Origin: an uncultured Saprospiraceae bacterium
Lineage (GTDB): Bacteria > Bacteroidota > Bacteroidia > Chitinophagales > Saprospiraceae
Length of the DNA stretch: 64,000 nt
NCBI GenBank assembly: GCA_937959115.1
Contig: CALGAW010000030.1
Span: 59,420 to 123,419, forward strand
Direction of reading: 5' to 3'
Shown here: in pieces, positions 39,019 to 47,170 of the stretch
Numbering within the stretch: the first letter of the stretch is position 1
Layout: each line of letters begins with the position of its first letter
Position numbers and translations under genes: made by a program
The notes under the pieces: generated by a model
Told to the model about the DNA's origin: nothing
Database searches by the model: none
Seen by the model: only the letters and a program-made list of their open reading frames with translations

Positions 39019-39421
39019 TAATGCATAATTTTGTTGTCACTATTTGGTTTAAATTGTTAGCATTACTAACTTAAAGTAAAGTTATAGTTAATAATTAAAT
39101 TATCAAAACTAACAGAGGTTTAATTTTTACTGAAATAATTGACTTCTTTAATTTGATTTAACCTTCTGAATGTTTGAACACCATTCAGTTTTAGAAACAT
39201 GAATAATTCTCAATAAAATCAAATTGATAGAGACAATCCCTTAGCAATCAAAAAAATAGTATTTGATTGGAAATGGACAAGAAACTAGTAGGTCTTTCAC
39301 GTTTTACCGGATAGAAGTGATACCGTCTAATCTGTTTTAAGATATTACCATTACCGTCCGGAAATACATCTAAGAACCTACTAGTGGTTCATAATTTTAT
39401 AGCCTGTTGATTAATTGGAAA
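39019..39421. other. 403-bp intergenic region upstream of the exporter operon
   Basis: AT-rich spacer upstream of the minus-strand operon. It holds the 102-bp inverted-repeat element at 39284-39385 and presumably the operon promoter; no gene is visible. Confidence 0.4.
39284..39385. repeat. 102-bp inverted-repeat element
   Basis: ACTAGTAGGT (39284-39293) and ACCTACTAGT (39376-39385) are perfect 10-bp inverted ends. A second weaker pair, CCGGA (near 39309) and TCCGG (near 39358), lies inside. The nested ends and roughly 100-bp length suggest a small mobile repeat or a structured RNA. I saw no second copy in the window. Confidence 0.45.
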
Positions 39422-39598
39422 TCATGACATTGTTGCCAATTCTTTTGGTATGTTTATTCGTTGTTCTTCGACGAGTTTATCAAAAAAATATTTGTTCAAT
39501 ACTAGTGGGACCTGTAAATTTGGCCACTTAATGTAGAATTTACCATTTTCCTCTTTTAATAATCTTACATTCTTTTGCTCTTCCGTTCTCTTTTTCAT
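39422..39598 (-). CDS. small hypothetical protein, 58 aa
   Basis: A short ORF that starts MKKRTEEQKNVRLLKEENG and ends KELATMS. It contains a compact WPNLQVPLVLNKYFF core and a charged C-terminus. It is soluble, Lys/Glu-rich and has sensible codon use. It lies between the TPR gene (upstream on this strand) and the exporter operon. It has no recognisable family; it could be a small regulator. Confidence is limited by its length. Confidence 0.4.
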   Translation of the reverse strand: MKKRTEEQKNVRLLKEENGKFYIKWPNLQVPLVLNKYFFDKLVEEQRINIPKELATMS

Positions 39599-39679
39599 AT
39601 TAAATTGATTTTATGGATAAATAAATTATAACAATAAACTCAAATTTATAGTTCTGATTTCACTTCAAGTAGACGCTGA

Positions 39680-40855
39680 TTATTTGATATTTTGATTGCA
39701 AAAACTATTATATAAATGTTTCCTATTTGCGTTGTTCTCTAACTTCAAACTTTCACTGATATCTTTACATCCGTCTGTATTTTTTCGAATCAATAATTTC
39801 GATAACCCTCTGTTGTAAAGTGCATCTCCGTCATTTGGGTATTCTACTAGAAAATCAGTATAATCATCGATAGCTAGCTGATATTCGGCGTAGACAAAAT
39901 TTAAGTTACCTCTTAGAAAATGATTCTCTGCACGCTTACTGTCTAATATTAGCGCTTCGTCTAGTAGATTTAAAGCATCCTTATAATCTCTCAGACTTTT
40001 AAGCAATAGGCCATAGTTTGTGATTGCTTCATAGTAGTTTTCATCAAGGTCAAGTGCTTCACTATATGCTTGGATAGCCTTTTCCTCGTTTTCCATATAT
40101 TCATTTAATTTAGCATAGGTAAAGTAAAATAGCGGGACATTATTATTAAGCTTTAACGCCAATTCCAAATCTTGTTTTGCTTTCTCATACTCTTGATTGA
40201 GTTTATAGCAGAGGGCTCTGTTATGATAAGCAATTGCAAAGTCTGGTGAATGCTCAATTGAAAGTGTAAACAACTTTATGGCCTCATCCAGATTTCCTTT
40301 CTTGTAATGGACTAGACCTTTTAAATCATAAATTATCCCCATTATATTCTCATTAGGAGTTATTTGGTTTAACAAATCTTCCGCTTCTAGAATATTGTTT
40401 GTATTCAATTTGATAATGGCTGCCTCTATCAAAGAGTCTTGAGAGTGATATAAATCCAATCTTTCAAGTAAAACCATGTAGTCGTTGTATTTTGCGGGTG
40501 ATTTTGTGAAAGCCGCATCAAAATTGGTAGAATACTCAAATTTTTTTCTTGCGTGATTTTTGTTTCGGGCATTTTGGTTTACAAACAAGAAAGAGAATGG
40601 ATTAAGTCCTTCAGCAACTCTTACATCGAGTTCTGATTCGATTGTTTGTCCCATAAAATCGTGGAGCTCTGCTCTTTTGAGATATCCAATTGGGTCATTC
40701 GGGTTTTCAGCGATATAGTTAGAATAAGATTCAAGTGCTATTTGCATTCTTGACTGCTGCAATGCAATGTCTCCATTCGTCAACCAATCAATTTGTGCAT
40801 TCAAGAACATCGGAATAATTAAGACAATTGTTAGAATTATTGTTAATTTTTTCAT
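39680..40855 (-). CDS. exported TPR-repeat protein
   Basis: A 391-residue protein with a signal peptide ending FLNAQ (about residue 21). It carries about nine tetratricopeptide repeats, for example SPDFAIAYHNRALCYKLNQE, LDENYYEAITNYGLLLKSLR and YPNDGDALYNRGLSKLLI. TPR arrays bind partner proteins or peptides; here the location is periplasmic. The order of TPR units and final Cys residues (CKDISESLKLE, CNQN) resembles secreted TPR proteins common in Bacteroidota. Its partners are unknown. A 19-bp palindrome separates it from the HPF-like gene upstream. Confidence 0.85.
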   Translation of the reverse strand: MKKLTIILTIVLIIPMFLNAQIDWLTNGDIALQQSRMQIALESYSNYIAENPNDPIGYLKRAELHDFMGQTIESELDVRVAEGLNPFSFLFVNQNARNKNHARKKFEYSTNFDAAFTKSPAKYNDYMVLLERLDLYHSQDSLIEAAIIKLNTNNILEAEDLLNQITPNENIMGIIYDLKGLVHYKKGNLDEAIKLFTLSIEHSPDFAIAYHNRALCYKLNQEYEKAKQDLELALKLNNNVPLFYFTYAKLNEYMENEEKAIQAYSEALDLDENYYEAITNYGLLLKSLRDYKDALNLLDEALILDSKRAENHFLRGNLNFVYAEYQLAIDDYTDFLVEYPNDGDALYNRGLSKLLIRKNTDGCKDISESLKLENNANRKHLYNSFCNQNIK

Positions 40856-40877
40856 TGGAACTTGATTTTTAGGTGTA

Positions 40878-40896
40878 GAGCGTCAATTTGACGCTC
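40878..40896 (-). terminator. perfect 19-bp palindrome between HPF-like and TPR genes
   Basis: GAGCGTCAA-T-TTGACGCTC: 9-bp arms around a single central base. On the minus strand it lies 41 bp after the HPF-like gene's stop and 22 bp before the TPR gene's start. It may be a terminator or attenuator (no clear T-run) or an operator. Confidence 0.45.
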
Positions 40897-40936
40897 CTTA
40901 AATGACTAAAATTTTGGATAAGTAAAGTGTTAGAGC

Positions 40937-41257
40937 TTAAAAATTACTACTCGACGCAGTTTGAACTGATTTTGATTTTAAATCCGAATATCTTCTCAAT
41001 TGACGTTGCATTTTTTGAAAAATTTTGGACCAAAGTTCCTGTAGATTTTGTGATCTGGCAGAAACTATTATGTCGGGTCCTGGCACTCCCAACTTAACTG
41101 TAGCATTATAGACAAGAGGCGATTGACTTTCCTTCTGAACAAAAATTTCTGAATAAATGACCAAATCAAATTTGCGGTTCAGTTTATTCAACTTCCATTT
41201 TGCAAAACGAATGAATTTGTTCGAAATATCCGCTTGGTTTCTGATAATAAATTTCAT
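40937..41257 (-). CDS. HPF/RaiA-family ribosome-associated protein (short form)
   Basis: A 106-residue single-domain protein. The fold pattern and the segment TVKLGVPGPDIIVSARSQNL followed by MQRQLRRY match the S30AE/HPF (sigma-54 modulation) family, which binds the ribosome decoding centre during starvation or stress. The length corresponds to short HPF/RaiA rather than the long dimerising form. It is divergent from the TetR gene (113-bp gap) and probably controlled with it. It lies beside the stress island. Confidence 0.75.
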   Translation of the reverse strand: MKFIIRNQADISNKFIRFAKWKLNKLNRKFDLVIYSEIFVQKESQSPLVYNATVKLGVPGPDIIVSARSQNLQELWSKIFQKMQRQLRRYSDLKSKSVQTASSSNF

Positions 41258-41370
41258 GTGATCAAATTTTAATAGTTAGTTAATGTTGCTATATAGTTAG
41301 TATTACTTACATAACGCAAATGTATAACAATTGTTTTGATTATTCTTACTATATTGTAAAAAAAAGTGAA

Positions 41371-42048
41371 ATGGCACTAAAATTAAGTTTCAAACTTCCA
41401 AGTAAATTATTCCTTAAGGATCCTCAGGAGTCGAAATATGGACATAGGTTATTAACCAATGCAATTGAACTTATCAATGAACTAGGCTTTGAATCTTTTA
41501 CGTTCAAGAAACTTGGAAAAAAAATGGAATCCTCTGAAGTTTCTATTTACCGTTATTTCGAGAACAAACACTTGCTTTTATTGTATTTGAACTGCTGGTA
41601 CCTTGAGTGGGTCGCTTACTTGATTGATATCAAATCAATGAATGTTAAAAATAGCGAAGAACAACTGAAAATTGCGATTCACTGTATGATTCATGCGAAC
41701 AATGAGTCAGAACTTACAGACTATATAAATGAAAACCTTTTGTTTCAAATAATTATGAAAGAAAGTTCTAAGACCTATCACGTTTCTTCTGTCGACTCTG
41801 AGAATAAAGATGGTTTGTATCTGCCCTACAAAGAACTGGTCAGGAAAGTGGCTAAGATTATAACTGAAATAAATTCAGATTTTAAATATGCTAACAGTCT
41901 AGCCATTACCTTGTTTGAAATGATCAATAATCAATCTTTCTATGCTGAGCACTTACCGTCATTGACTAGCTTGAAGAAAAGAAATACGCCGAAGCAATTG
42001 GAAGCTATGGTCAATCACTTTGCTTTTGCGTCCATCAAGTATTCCTGA
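41371..42048 (+). CDS. TetR-family transcriptional regulator
   Basis: A 225-residue protein from the ATG at 41371. The longer frame from 41320 adds a poor N-terminus. The TetR helix-turn-helix lies at about residues 20-65 (ATELINELGFESFTFKKLGKK-like, then VSIYRYFENKHLLLLYL). The ligand-binding half is helical with no obvious relatives. It is divergent from the HPF-like gene. The targets are unknown. Confidence 0.82.
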   Translation: MALKLSFKLPSKLFLKDPQESKYGHRLLTNAIELINELGFESFTFKKLGKKMESSEVSIYRYFENKHLLLLYLNCWYLEWVAYLIDIKSMNVKNSEEQLKIAIHCMIHANNESELTDYINENLLFQIIMKESSKTYHVSSVDSENKDGLYLPYKELVRKVAKIITEINSDFKYANSLAITLFEMINNQSFYAEHLPSLTSLKKRNTPKQLEAMVNHFAFASIKYS

Positions 42049-42398
42049 TTTTTCTTTTCGAAACTGTTGTGCCCCTCTTTCAATTTTTTACTGCTTAACT
42101 CTTGTGGTATCCAAAAGGTTCGAGATCAATCGAATTTTTTTATTCTTTTCTGTAAAATTAAGTGTCTACTAGTTATGAATAGTAACATTTAAATAGAAAG
42201 TCTATTCTTAAGGTTTATTGTATCCAGATCGAACAATTTGAATATGGTCATAGTATAGCTAGTTGAATAAGCAAAGCATATGTAAATATCTTAAAGATGC
42301 TATTAGAGTTTCATACATTAATGTAATTCTGAGCCCTTCAACACTTTAATATGGACAAACGCTTGTTTAATATTTCAATAACTTAAAAATCTATTTTT
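42049..42398. other. 350-bp intergenic region holding a stress-type promoter
   Basis: Spacer between the TetR gene and the porin-like gene. Apart from the TCGAACA promoter at 42229-42258 I see no gene or strong hairpin. Confidence 0.4.
42229..42258 (+). promoter_or_regulatory. ECF-type promoter motif, porin-like gene
   Basis: TCGAACA (42229-42235), 18-bp spacer, TATAG (42254-42258). The same arrangement occurs at six other places in the island. The ATG at 42399 is 141 bp downstream. The AAC core and spacing suit an ECF sigma factor. Confidence 0.55.
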
Positions 42399-43034
42399 AT
42401 GAATGATTTCAAATACATTAACGTACTATTCCTCACAATTTTTATTTTATTTTCTATAGTTTCTACGAGCGCTCAATCTAATGTATGGTTTGGTCTAAAG
42501 GGGGGATGGATGCACAGTTCACTTGTTGGGTCTGATTCCGAAAGTCAAAAAGTGAAGAGTGGGTTCAACAGTGGAGCAGTCTTTAATGTTTCTTCTCCTA
42601 GTCATGTTTTAAGTTTGCAAACAGAATTTTTATACACAAACAAAAAAACAGAATTGACCTACTTAAGTTTTAGAGAAGCCTATGAACTTCAATACCTTGA
42701 GATTCCAATATTATTTAAATTGTCTTATCCGATGGAGACTTTCAGACCAAACGTTTTCGCTGGTCCATATGCTAGTCTCAAATTATCAGAGAAATATACG
42801 TACACAGAGTTAGTAACAGAGATTTCTGTAGTAGATAAAAATCAACTGAAAGGGGTGGATTATGGCGCTGTTTTCGGAGCAGGTGTAGATATTGATCTGG
42901 AGCCCGTCACATTTGTATTGGATCTTAGGTATAACTTAGGTCTTATGGACTTAGAGCGAGATGTAACGCCGCAGCAGGAGCTGAGAAATGGAAGTTTATC
43001 ACTTAATGCAGGCATTCTATTCAAATTTAATTAG
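42399..43034 (+). CDS. porin-family outer-membrane beta-barrel protein (PF13568-type)
   Basis: A 211-residue small barrel. The signal peptide ends STSAQ (about residue 26). The strand patterns WFGLKGGWMHSSLVG, YLEIPILFKLSYPM, RPNVFAGPYASLKLSE, DYGAVFGAGVDIDLE and a terminal Phe-X-Phe-like LFKFN are typical of PF13568 outer-membrane proteins. It is paralogous to the intact gene at 48458 and the truncated copy at 45935. The promoter motif upstream links it to the stress group. Confidence 0.85.
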   Translation: MNDFKYINVLFLTIFILFSIVSTSAQSNVWFGLKGGWMHSSLVGSDSESQKVKSGFNSGAVFNVSSPSHVLSLQTEFLYTNKKTELTYLSFREAYELQYLEIPILFKLSYPMETFRPNVFAGPYASLKLSEKYTYTELVTEISVVDKNQLKGVDYGAVFGAGVDIDLEPVTFVLDLRYNLGLMDLERDVTPQQELRNGSLSLNAGILFKFN

Positions 43035-43380
43035 CAATACAAGTCATTCGATCGCACTGTTAAATTATTACTAACTTTTCTAACAAAAGATAAATAAACA
43101 AATTTACAATCATTTTTTCGTGTAATGCTTATAAATTACCAAGGGTGATTGAAGGGCCTCGTACAATAATGTATTCAAAATATTTGGCAGTTCTCGGAGA
43201 TTGATGACATTCTTTAGTATTGGGTTTAAGAATGTTCTGAGAATTCCTGATTTCTTAAGATTTGAATATTTAACAAACAAATCGAACAATTTGATCAGGA
43301 AGAAAGTATAGTGTTTGAAGTTTTGATAATCACGCATTGTCAAAAAAGTCAAAAACATTATTTGAAAAAAACTAAATACA
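43035..43380. other. 346-bp intergenic region upstream of MscS
   Basis: No convincing gene. A minus-strand frame overlapping the start of the MscS gene exists but looks like a shadow. The region contains the ECF-type promoter 43282-43311. Confidence 0.4.
43282..43311 (+). promoter_or_regulatory. ECF-type promoter motif, MscS gene
   Basis: TCGAACA (43282-43288), 18-bp spacer, TATAG (43307-43311), 70 bp upstream of the ATG at 43381. The match extends to TCGAACAATTTGATC and GTATAGTG, giving one of the best copies of the shared motif. Confidence 0.65.
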
Positions 43381-44253
43381 ATGGAAGAGCAACTAAATAC
43401 ATCGTTAGACAGCCTAGTGGAAAAATTGGTAGGATGGTTTGACCTGTTTGTAACTAATATTCCCAATCTGATCTTGGCCTCCCTGATTTTTGGAACGGCA
43501 TATTTTCTATCTCAAAAGATGAGTGGCTGGGTGGATAAAATTATACGGAAGCGGATTAAGCAAAGCTCTATCCGAAGCCTGATTGCCAATTTTGTTTCAA
43601 TCATAGTGATCGCTATTGGGATGTCGCTTGCCTTGGGCGTCCTAAATCTGGATAAAGCGTTGACCTCGATTCTGGCAGGTGCTGGTGTTGCCGGTTTAGC
43701 GGTAGGTTTGGCACTGCAAGGAACAATAGCCAACACCTTCTCCGGAATATTTCTAGCGGTAAAAGATATAATGAATGTAGGAGATTTTATCGAAACAAAC
43801 GGATATTCGGGAAAGGTAGAAGAAATTACCCTAAGGTACGTAAAGTTGAGAGAGTCAGATAACAATATTGTGGTTATACCAAACAAAACGGTTGTAGATA
43901 ATCCGTTTAAAAACTTTGGTCTTACTACAAGAATAAGAACATCTGTAAAGTGTGGGGTAGGATACGAAAGCGATCTACGCCATGTCATGAAAATCGCAAA
44001 AGAAGAGATCGCTAAAGCTTTTCCTCAAAAGGATAAAGAGATTGAATTTCAATATTTAGAGTTTGGTGACAGCTCGATCAATTTTCAGCTTCGATTTTGG
44101 GTGGAAGCCACAGCAAATCTGACAACTTTAGAAGCAAGAAGTGAAGCGATAATACTGTTGAAAGAACGTTTTGACCAAGAAGGAGTCAATATTCCATACC
44201 CTATGCGAACACTCATCTCTGAAGGTAATTCAAATGGAGTGCTGGTGGCCTAA
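43381..44253 (+). CDS. mscS: small-conductance mechanosensitive channel, MscS family
   Basis: A 290-residue MscS-type channel. Three membrane helices lie in the first 125 residues. The pore helix is rich in Gly/Ala (ILAGAGVAGLAVGLALQGTI), followed by the conserved FSGIFLAVKDIMNVGDFIE and the cytoplasmic beta/vestibule domain (VVIPNKTVVDNPFKNF). The length is the classic E. coli MscS size. It opens under hypo-osmotic tension in the inner membrane. The stress-type promoter places it with the surrounding envelope-stress genes. Confidence 0.93.
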   Translation: MEEQLNTSLDSLVEKLVGWFDLFVTNIPNLILASLIFGTAYFLSQKMSGWVDKIIRKRIKQSSIRSLIANFVSIIVIAIGMSLALGVLNLDKALTSILAGAGVAGLAVGLALQGTIANTFSGIFLAVKDIMNVGDFIETNGYSGKVEEITLRYVKLRESDNNIVVIPNKTVVDNPFKNFGLTTRIRTSVKCGVGYESDLRHVMKIAKEEIAKAFPQKDKEIEFQYLEFGDSSINFQLRFWVEATANLTTLEARSEAIILLKERFDQEGVNIPYPMRTLISEGNSNGVLVA

Positions 44254-44275
44254 TGGAAGTAGAATGTAAAGAGAT

Positions 44276-44800
44276 CTATTTTTCTTCATTATAAATACTG
44301 CGAATATAATCCCAATTGGATTCGATTAATAGATCAAGTACCTCCATAAAATCGCTCATAGAAGATGCTAATTCCTTGTTCGGTTTGGGCTTGTCGGTTT
44401 TTTCTTTCAAAGAGGCGGCCAACCTGAAACCAACAAGAACAGAGTTGATTTCGTTTGTTTTTGAGGAAAATAATTCCAACTGTTCCTTCAAATATATTTC
44501 AAGTTCATTGAGATCATTGGTATTCGCTGAATCGACAGAAACGACAACTTTATTTTCCAAAATGGTGTCTAGCATGTCGTGTGGATTTACGTTGAGGTAC
44601 TTAACAATTTTTAAGAAATTGTTCACATTAGGTTCTACGACGCTAGACTCATAAGAAGCGATATTGTTTCTGTTTAGACCTATGTTTTTTGCAAGTTCTG
44701 TTTGAGTAAGTCCTTTGTGTCTGCGAAGGAACTTCAGGTTCTTTCCAAAATAGGTAGGTTTGGGAATGTCTTTTTTCTTGATGGTCATATTTGCAGTCAT
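44276..44800 (-). CDS. XRE-family transcriptional regulator
   Basis: About 174 residues from the ATG at 44800. The longer frame to 45004 adds an implausible hydrophobic leader and is not the start; ATG 44788 is also possible. An N-terminal helix-turn-helix (LKFLRRHKGLTQTELAKNIG, then SYESSVVEPNVNNFL) lies at about 18-75, followed by a helical region of about 95 residues with an LVGF motif. The same layout is found in the divergent gene at 45036, so the two are paralogues sharing a 235-bp intergenic region and probably cross-regulate. Confidence 0.82.
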   Translation of the reverse strand: MTANMTIKKKDIPKPTYFGKNLKFLRRHKGLTQTELAKNIGLNRNNIASYESSVVEPNVNNFLKIVKYLNVNPHDMLDTILENKVVVSVDSANTNDLNELEIYLKEQLELFSSKTNEINSVLVGFRLAASLKEKTDKPKPNKELASSMSDFMEVLDLLIESNWDYIRSIYNEEK

Positions 44801-45035
44801 ATTATATTGAGTATAAAAGTAACATTTTTTATAAAAAAACACCAAAAACAATACGAATTGTGCTGATTTTATTAACGGTATGCCATTGACTTTGTTCATA
44901 AATTCTACACGAATTGACGGAATAACAAAAATATAATGGTTAGCAAGAGATAAAAATCGACACATTTTTATTACAAAGACATAAAGTTTGTGCTTAAAAC
45001 ACACATTTTTACAAAAAAAAAGTTAAATTTGATAA

Positions 45036-45557
45036 ATGGATGATAATGTAAAAATACTGTCTCACAATCTAAAGTTCTTGAGAAAGTCTATAAAACTAAA
45101 TCAGGAAGAACTTGCTAAAAAGCTGAACATTAAAAGATCCAACGTCGCAGCTTACGAAGCTAAAAATGTAGAACCCAGACTAAAGACCATTCTGGAGATG
45201 GCACGGTTGTTTGATATTGATTTAAGCCACTTTTTACAAATCAAACTGGTAGAAGGTGATAAATTTCCAGCCTTTGATGGTGGTAAAACAAAAGACATAG
45301 AAAAGGTAATTCCTGTAAGTCTGGACAATGCCGATGTATCTACATTCATTGAAAAGTCAGTAAAAATTAAAAAAATTCTTGTGGGATTCAAAGCATTTTA
45401 TGAATATCGAAAATCAAGAATATTAGAAAAATCCCCAGAAAGTGAAAAATTGATTTTTGACATCGATAATTTCATTCAACTCATCGAACACATGCTCAGC
45501 TATAATGAAGTGATGATTAAAGCTTCAACCAATCATCAACGTCTCACCAATAAGTAA
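45036..45557 (+). CDS. XRE-family transcriptional regulator, paralogue of 44276-44800
   Basis: A 173-residue protein. The HTH lies at about 9-65 (LKFLRKSIKLNQEELAKKLN, then AAYEAKNVEPRLKTIL). A helical C-terminal domain carries ILVGFKAF near residue 112 and a second conserved patch (IDNFIQLIEHML) near 150, matching the minus-strand neighbour (SVLVGFRL, MSDFMEVLDLLI). The shared C-terminal domain may serve dimerisation or signal binding. The upstream region contains AT-rich repeats (CACATTTTTATTACAAA and CACATTTTTACAAAAAA) that could be operators. Confidence 0.85.
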   Translation: MDDNVKILSHNLKFLRKSIKLNQEELAKKLNIKRSNVAAYEAKNVEPRLKTILEMARLFDIDLSHFLQIKLVEGDKFPAFDGGKTKDIEKVIPVSLDNADVSTFIEKSVKIKKILVGFKAFYEYRKSRILEKSPESEKLIFDIDNFIQLIEHMLSYNEVMIKASTNHQRLTNK

Positions 45558-45640
45558 ATAATTTTTCTCTAGACTATAATAGATGTACCATTATCAATGG
45601 GAACAATACCTTTTTTGAACACTCAAAGAAGGTTTTTGAT

Positions 45641-45805
45641 TTTTTAGGCTCCTTCTGGGGAGTAGGTGTAATTATTTTAGCTCTTCCACTCATCTCAATT
45701 GTCAAAATTATACTCAGTCAGTTCCCGGCGGCTCTACTATACGCAGTTTTAATGAGCTCAGATATCAGCAACAAAAATGGAATTTTCAAAAAATTAGCTA
45801 CTTGA
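45641..45805 (+). pseudogene. 3' fragment of an AI-2E family transporter gene
   Basis: The last 54 codons and stop of the gene at 47171-48328 are repeated here with a few substitutions (VGVIILALPLISIVKIILSQ). There is no upstream coding part, so it is a non-functional remnant of the duplication. Confidence 0.85.
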
Positions 45806-46108
45806 TTTACTCAGGGAGCATGAAGCGATCAAGCTTATTTGATTCTTTTTATTAAAAAAGAACATTTAAAAAACCATATTACTGTTTTGCACCGTATGTA
45901 AGATATCGCAAGACGTTAACTAAAATTATTAATCATGAATGTATTTAAATCAGCAATTATTACAATTTTTATTTTAGCTACTTCATTGCAAGCATGCGCT
46001 CAAGTAAATACAGTGATTGGAGCTAATGGAGGGTGGGTTCAACGTTCTTTACTCGGATCTGACGCTAACAGTCTAAAAGTTAAAAGTGGTTTCAATGCTG
46101 GGGCAGTA
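45641..46108 (+). repeat. 468-bp duplicated segment (copy of 48164-48631)
   Basis: This block aligns without net gaps to 48164-48631 at a constant offset of 2523 bp, with roughly 30 differences by eye. It covers the 3' end of an AI-2E transporter gene, the intergenic region and the 5' end of a porin-like gene. Similarity stops abruptly at both edges. The two copies flank the ECF sigma and AI-2E genes in direct orientation. Confidence 0.9.
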
Positions 46109-46216
46109 TTTGTCCCTAATCAATACCCATCCGTTTTAAACCCGCTTTATATAATACGATTAAACCAGGAGCATACTCCTCTAGATGGCGTAAACAATTC
46201 TGCCCTATTTTCATAA
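45935..46216 (+). pseudogene. truncated 5' fragment of a porin-family gene
   Basis: A 93-residue frame whose first 58 residues match the intact porin at 48458 (signal peptide, then VIGANGGWVQRSLLGSDANS and VKSGFNAGAVF). Homology ends at 46108 and the rest (PNQYPSVLNPLYIIRL onward) is unrelated readthrough. A barrel cannot form, so I call it a pseudogene. Its upstream region still has the same sequence as the intact gene. Confidence 0.85.
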
Positions 46217-46657
46217 AATCTAGTTTTCCACCTTGCATGATAGTTCACACGTTACAAATGACACGTATAACTATTGTGAATTTACTTAGACTATAATTGT
46301 TGTAAATTTTAACAAATGGTTAATAATCTGTGTCAAAATTGGACAAATTTAACGATATGCCAGTTTTTTAAACAAATTCATCACTGTAGATTCTCCTGTT
46401 TGTGCTATTCGAAGGGCAAACCAAACCAAATAAATCCAAATCTAACAATTCGTGCATTAATTACACTTAATTGTGTCCTAACAAACCATTTATTAAATTT
46501 GTGTGCTTATTATTGTTGTTTATAACAACAAATGTGAATTAAAATGTCAATTATGTTGCTTTATTGAATTATTTACCCTATATTGTGAACATAATATTGA
46601 CAAACGATCAATAAAACAACAAAAAACGATTTAATCAGTTAATAAAAACCACAACTC
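46217..46657. other. 441-bp intergenic region upstream of the ECF sigma gene
   Basis: No gene I trust; a 69-codon frame at 46316 has no family features. The region carries AGACTATAATTGTTGTA at 46288-46304, which recurs with few changes at 45571 and 56135, and an AT-rich lead-in to the sigma gene. Confidence 0.4.
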
Positions 46658-47158
46658 ATGAATTTACAATTTGAATGTTATTATAGTGCACACGAAGACG
46701 CATTACAGCAATTTGCAAGACAACTGACCAGAGATAGAATGGAAGCTGAAGATTTAGTTCAGGATACTGCTATTAAGGCTTACAGACATTTCGATAAGTT
46801 CATTAAAGGATCAAGTTTCAAAAACTGGACGTTCACCATCCTAAAAAACTTGTTCATCACTAAATACAACAAACGAAAGAAAAGAGATGTAGTCCTCACT
46901 CCTGTTGAAGAAATGGGATATGCGGTAGACAAGCGCTACGTAGCTACTAATGCTGCCCTGGAAAACATTGCAGCAGGAGATATTAGAAAAGAGATTAATC
47001 AGTTGAGTGAAAAATCAAGAATTCCATTCGAACTTTATGTAGAAGGATATAAGTACCATGAGATAGCCGATCAATTGGATATACCACCAGGAACAGTAAA
47101 AAGTCGAATTAATTTCGCGAGAACAAAGCTTAAAACTGTGCTACAGAAAAAGTCATAA
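46658..47158 (+). CDS. RNA polymerase ECF sigma factor
   Basis: A 166-residue sigma factor with region 2 (AEDLVQDTAIKAYRHFDKF, then FKNWTFTILKNLFITKYNK) and region 4 (LSEKSRIPFELYVEGYKYHE, PPGTVKSRINFARTKLK). Region 2.2 resembles EcfG-like and RpoE-like factors of general stress systems. It is followed 12 bp later by the AI-2E gene, probably one operon. It has no obvious adjacent anti-sigma gene. As the only sigma gene inside the island, it is the natural candidate to read the TCGAACA-N18-TATAG promoters; this is inference. Confidence 0.88.
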   Translation: MNLQFECYYSAHEDALQQFARQLTRDRMEAEDLVQDTAIKAYRHFDKFIKGSSFKNWTFTILKNLFITKYNKRKKRDVVLTPVEEMGYAVDKRYVATNAALENIAAGDIRKEINQLSEKSRIPFELYVEGYKYHEIADQLDIPPGTVKSRINFARTKLKTVLQKKS

Positions 47159-47170
47159 GCTCATATTAGG

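Noticed and set aside
43110..43466. 118-codon minus-strand frame in front of MscS
   Set aside because: It overlaps the MscS start and the ECF-type promoter, and the protein shows no recognisable features.
44800..45004. Extended N-terminus of the minus-strand XRE regulator
   Set aside because: The extra 68 residues are hydrophobic, poorly composed and lie in the shared promoter region; ATG 44800 gives a normal XRE protein.
46316..46525. 69-codon frame between the porin fragment and the ECF sigma gene
   Set aside because: Irregular composition with many Cys and no start context or homology pattern; more likely chance in an AT-rich spacer.
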